From Deltaproteobacteria bacterium (GTDB lineage Bacteria > Desulfobacterota > DSM-4660 > Desulfatiglandales > HGW-15), in NCBI GenBank assembly GCA_019308985.1, contig JAFDHB010000176.1, positions 1-6,954 on the forward strand: DNA of 6,954 nucleotides, in the 5' to 3' direction. The position numbers and the translations under genes are program-made. The notes beneath the pieces are model-generated. The model had not been told where the DNA came from. It did no database searches and was given only the letters and a program-made list of their open reading frames with translations. Below, piece after piece: positions 5,506-6,954 of the stretch (the stretch's first letter is position 1; the number at the start of each line of letters is the position of its first letter).

Positions 5506-6273
5506 TTACGGTAGCGGGACTTCCCTTTCTTCCATCATTTTCCTGAAGATCCCTAGCACCTGCCTCCCGACGTTTCTTATGTGGCTCTTCAGGACCCTTT
5601 GGGCACCCTTGCTGTCGCCCGACACCACCCCCTCGTAGATAGCTCGGTGCTCATTGTCAGTCGACTCCAGAGACGAGCCGTAAGGCAGGTTGCCGCCGTA
5701 CTTCAAGAACAGGAGATCAAAGATGTACCTCAAAAGGCGGACCTGGGTTTCGTTTCCGGAAAGAGACGCAAGGGTCAGGTGAAATTCCATGTTCTTGAAG
5801 AGCCTCTCCTTGAGATAAAACTCCCGCCCTGCGGAGAAATGCTCTTCAAGGGCCTTCTTTAGCCTCTTCTTCCCTTCCTGGTCGATCCTCTTGACGGTCT
5901 GGGGAATCAGAGAAGGTTCAAGCAATTCTCTGAGTTCATAGATTTCCTCCAGCTCCTTGATGCTGATGGGTTCCAGAAAATACCCCCGGTTGGGCTCATG
6001 GCGTACAAGACCATTAATTTCCAACCACTTAAGAGCCTGGATAATCGGCGTGGGGCTCATCTTCAATCGCTCTGCAATCTCCCCGCAGACTATCTTTTGC
6101 CCAGGCACCAGTTCCTTTTGATAAAGCATCCTCCTCAGGCCTTTGTAGGCTATCAGCGCGTGATCCCGTTGCTCGTCAAGGGGCACTCTCTGGGAATTCT
6201 TCCGCAATTCTTGCCTCAAGATAAATTCTTTTTCAATCAATTTTTCGATTGATTTATTAATTACATTCTGCAA
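5506..6273 (-). CDS. GntR-family regulator with FCD ligand-binding domain (FadR subfamily)
   Basis: This is a DNA-binding regulator of up to 255 residues. The winged HTH spans about 42-100 (YKGLRRMLYQKELVPGQKI, EIAERLKMSPTPIIQALKWL, LVRHEPNRGYF). The helical FCD domain spans about 105-245, beginning EEIYELRELLEP. Three histidines at FCD metal-site positions are visible: H165 in FHLTLASLSGNE, H209 in NEHRAIYEGV and H231 in SHIRNV; the usual first Asp may be N161. Such domains bind metal and small carboxylates, so it probably senses the acid or acyl-CoA handled by its neighbours. The start is uncertain: 6273 is a TTG with a poor ribosome site, and a promoter-like pair overlaps this region. TTG codons at 6240, 6219 or 6207, or the GTG at 6186 (giving VPLDEQRD...), are alternatives. 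It is followed by the dehydratase-like gene and is divergent from the CoA-ligase gene, a classic position for a local regulator. Confidence 0.88.
   Translation of the reverse strand: MQNVINKSIEKLIEKEFILRQELRKNSQRVPLDEQRDHALIAYKGLRRMLYQKELVPGQKIVCGEIAERLKMSPTPIIQALKWLEINGLVRHEPNRGYFLEPISIKELEEIYELRELLEPSLIPQTVKRIDQEGKKRLKKALEEHFSAGREFYLKERLFKNMEFHLTLASLSGNETQVRLLRYIFDLLFLKYGGNLPYGSSLESTDNEHRAIYEGVVSGDSKGAQRVLKSHIRNVGRQVLGIFRKMMEEREVPLP
6235..6254. promoter_or_regulatory. Inverted repeat AATCAAT-N6-ATTGATT, candidate operator
   Basis: AATCAAT (6235-6241) and ATTGATT (6248-6254) form a perfect 7-bp inverted repeat with a 6-nt centre. It covers the predicted start point of the GntR-family transcript, so protein binding here would block its own expression. 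A further ATTGATT lies at 6312-6318 in the facing promoter. If translation starts at 6273, the repeat is inside codons 7-13. Confidence 0.35.
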
Positions 6274-6283
6274 TATTTGTCAA
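6256..6283 (-). promoter_or_regulatory. Putative promoter of the GntR-family gene
   Basis: On the minus strand, a perfect TTGACA (6283-6278) is followed after 16 nt by ATTAAT (6261-6256), matching four of six -10 bases. Transcription would start near 6249, inside the longest reading frame, which favours a translation start downstream of 6273. Confidence 0.35.
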
Positions 6284-6289
6284 GCTCTT

Positions 6290-6307
6290 TTATGGACACT
6301 GCCATAA
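6290..6307. promoter_or_regulatory. Inverted repeat TTATGG-N6-CCATAA, candidate GntR/FCD operator
   Basis: TTATGG (6290-6295) and CCATAA (6302-6307) form a perfect 6-bp inverted repeat over 18 bp. It lies between the divergent GntR-family and CoA-ligase genes, close upstream of both promoter candidates. The TGG-N6-CCA core is the kind of short dyad bound by FadR-type dimers, but it lacks the common GT...AC core, so assignment is inference from position and symmetry. Confidence 0.4.
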
Positions 6308-6312
6308 TTCCA

Positions 6313-6341
6313 TTGATTACATGCTTTACCGATGGGCTAAT
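6313..6341 (+). promoter_or_regulatory. Putative promoter of the CoA-ligase gene
   Basis: TTGATT (6313-6318) and GCTAAT (6336-6341) are spaced 17 nt apart, each matching four of six consensus bases. Transcription would start near 6348, only about 22 nt before the ATG. The -35 is part of a repeated ATTGATT half-site. Confidence 0.3.
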
Positions 6342-6369
6342 GCTGAAAACTTGAGAGGGTGAATGTACT

Positions 6370-6954
6370 ATGAGATTGTATGAATATGAGGCAGCGGATT
6401 TTTTTGAAAACACGGGGATCCCTGTGCCCAGACGAGGCGTTGCGGAGACCACGGAAGAGGCCATTCGCCTGGCGGGAGAACTCGGTTATCCCGTCGTCCT
6501 AAAGGCTCAGGTCCTGGTGGGTGGTCGTGGTCTTGCAGGCGGTATAAAAACCGCCTCCGGCCCCGATGAGCTGGAACAGCTATGTTCGGTAATGTTTAAT
6601 TCACAGATCAAAGGGCTTCCCGTCCGCAAGATATTGGTCAGCGAGATGGCAGAGATATCCACTGAGCTTTATATGGGTGTCACCATAGACGGATACACCG
6701 GCAAACCCATTATCGTCACAAGTACGCAGGGTGGTGTCCACATAGAGAAAGCTGCGAGGACGTCTCCCGCAAACCTCGCAACATTTTACGTTGATCCTGA
6801 ATTCGGCTTCTATCCCTATCAGGCAAGGACGCTAATGAGGAAGCTGGGCCTATCCGGACGTCTACTCATTTCCTGCGCCGATATCCTGGTGAGGCTCTAC
6901 AGGGTCTTCACTCAGATCGAGGCAATCACAGCCGAGATCAACCCCTTGGTGGTT
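6370..6954 (+). CDS. Succinyl-CoA-synthetase-type CoA ligase beta subunit (ATP-grasp), 3' truncated by window
   Basis: The first 195 codons are open to the window edge; the full protein would be about 380-400 residues. The N-terminal ATP-grasp domain is clear: MRLYEYEAADFF at the start, VVLKAQVLVGGRGLAGGIK (42-60) as the nucleotide-binding lysine and glycine loop, then KILVSEM, ELYMGVTID, STQGGVHIEKAA (118-129) and PYQARTLMRKLGLSG. AEINPL (188-193) is the Mg-binding segment known from E. coli SucC. The family usually has GGRGKAGG; leucine replaces the lysine here. Such ligases join succinate, malate or related acids to CoA with ATP or GTP, with an alpha subunit normally encoded next, outside the window. 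The start follows GAGGG (6355-6359) with a 10-nt spacer. Next to an FCD regulator and an acyl-CoA dehydratase-like gene, it more likely activates a catabolic acid than serves the general TCA cycle, but that is inference, and the name sucC is not justified. Confidence 0.88.
   Translation, partial: MRLYEYEAADFFENTGIPVPRRGVAETTEEAIRLAGELGYPVVLKAQVLVGGRGLAGGIKTASGPDELEQLCSVMFNSQIKGLPVRKILVSEMAEISTELYMGVTIDGYTGKPIIVTSTQGGVHIEKAARTSPANLATFYVDPEFGFYPYQARTLMRKLGLSGRLLISCADILVRLYRVFTQIEAITAEINPLVV

Noticed and set aside
6261..6464. Minus-strand open frame of 67 codons opposite the CoA-ligase start
   Set aside because: It overlaps both the intergenic control region and the start of the clearly coding ligase gene on the other strand, and its product has no family features.
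1..6954. CRISPR array, phage attachment site or complete insertion sequence
   Set aside because: No regularly spaced direct repeats, integrase, transposase or duplicated tRNA end was seen anywhere in the window.

Overview
The window reads as a piece of a bacterial chromosome, about half GC, probably from an anaerobic deltaproteobacterium (Desulfobacterota). This is inferred from the type of genes: a 4-hydroxybutyryl-CoA dehydratase-like iron-sulfur flavoprotein, a GntR/FCD regulator of the type found next to such enzymes, a succinyl-CoA-synthetase-type CoA ligase, and a short interspersed repeat with nested palindromes at the left edge that resembles repeats I recall from that group. No taxonomic marker gene is present, so the assignment is tentative.

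Layout, left to right. Positions 1-113 hold most of a palindromic, MITE-like repeat cut by the window edge. A TolC-family outer-membrane efflux protein (132-1469, minus) follows, with its own promoter near 1502-1530. A 150-bp spacer then leads to a small charged coiled-coil protein of unknown function (1655-1945, minus). The interval 1946-2221 holds oppositely directed promoter-like elements, a small palindrome between them, and a predicted branched 5' leader (about 2105-2175) ahead of a metallo-beta-lactamase-fold hydrolase (2222-2881, plus). A LysR-family regulator (2979-3923, plus) follows in the same direction. It converges on the dehydratase-like gene (3959-5395, minus) across a 35-bp gap with a perfect hairpin. 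Upstream of the dehydratase, and probably co-transcribed with it, is a GntR/FCD-family regulator (5506-6273, minus). A CoA-ligase beta subunit gene (6370 to the window end, plus, incomplete) is divergent from it. The region between these two carries several inverted repeats that look like operators.

The right half (3959-6954) looks like one catabolic module: a CoA ligase would activate an organic acid, a radical dehydratase/isomerase-like enzyme would act on the acyl-CoA, and an FCD regulator placed between them would sense a carboxylate. The dehydratase keeps all four predicted ligands of the [4Fe-4S] cluster. At several positions recalled as catalytic in the Clostridium aminobutyricum enzyme it has different residues, so its substrate or reaction may differ from the classical one. 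This is the most interesting point in the window. No tRNA, rRNA, CRISPR array, transposase or complete mobile element was found.
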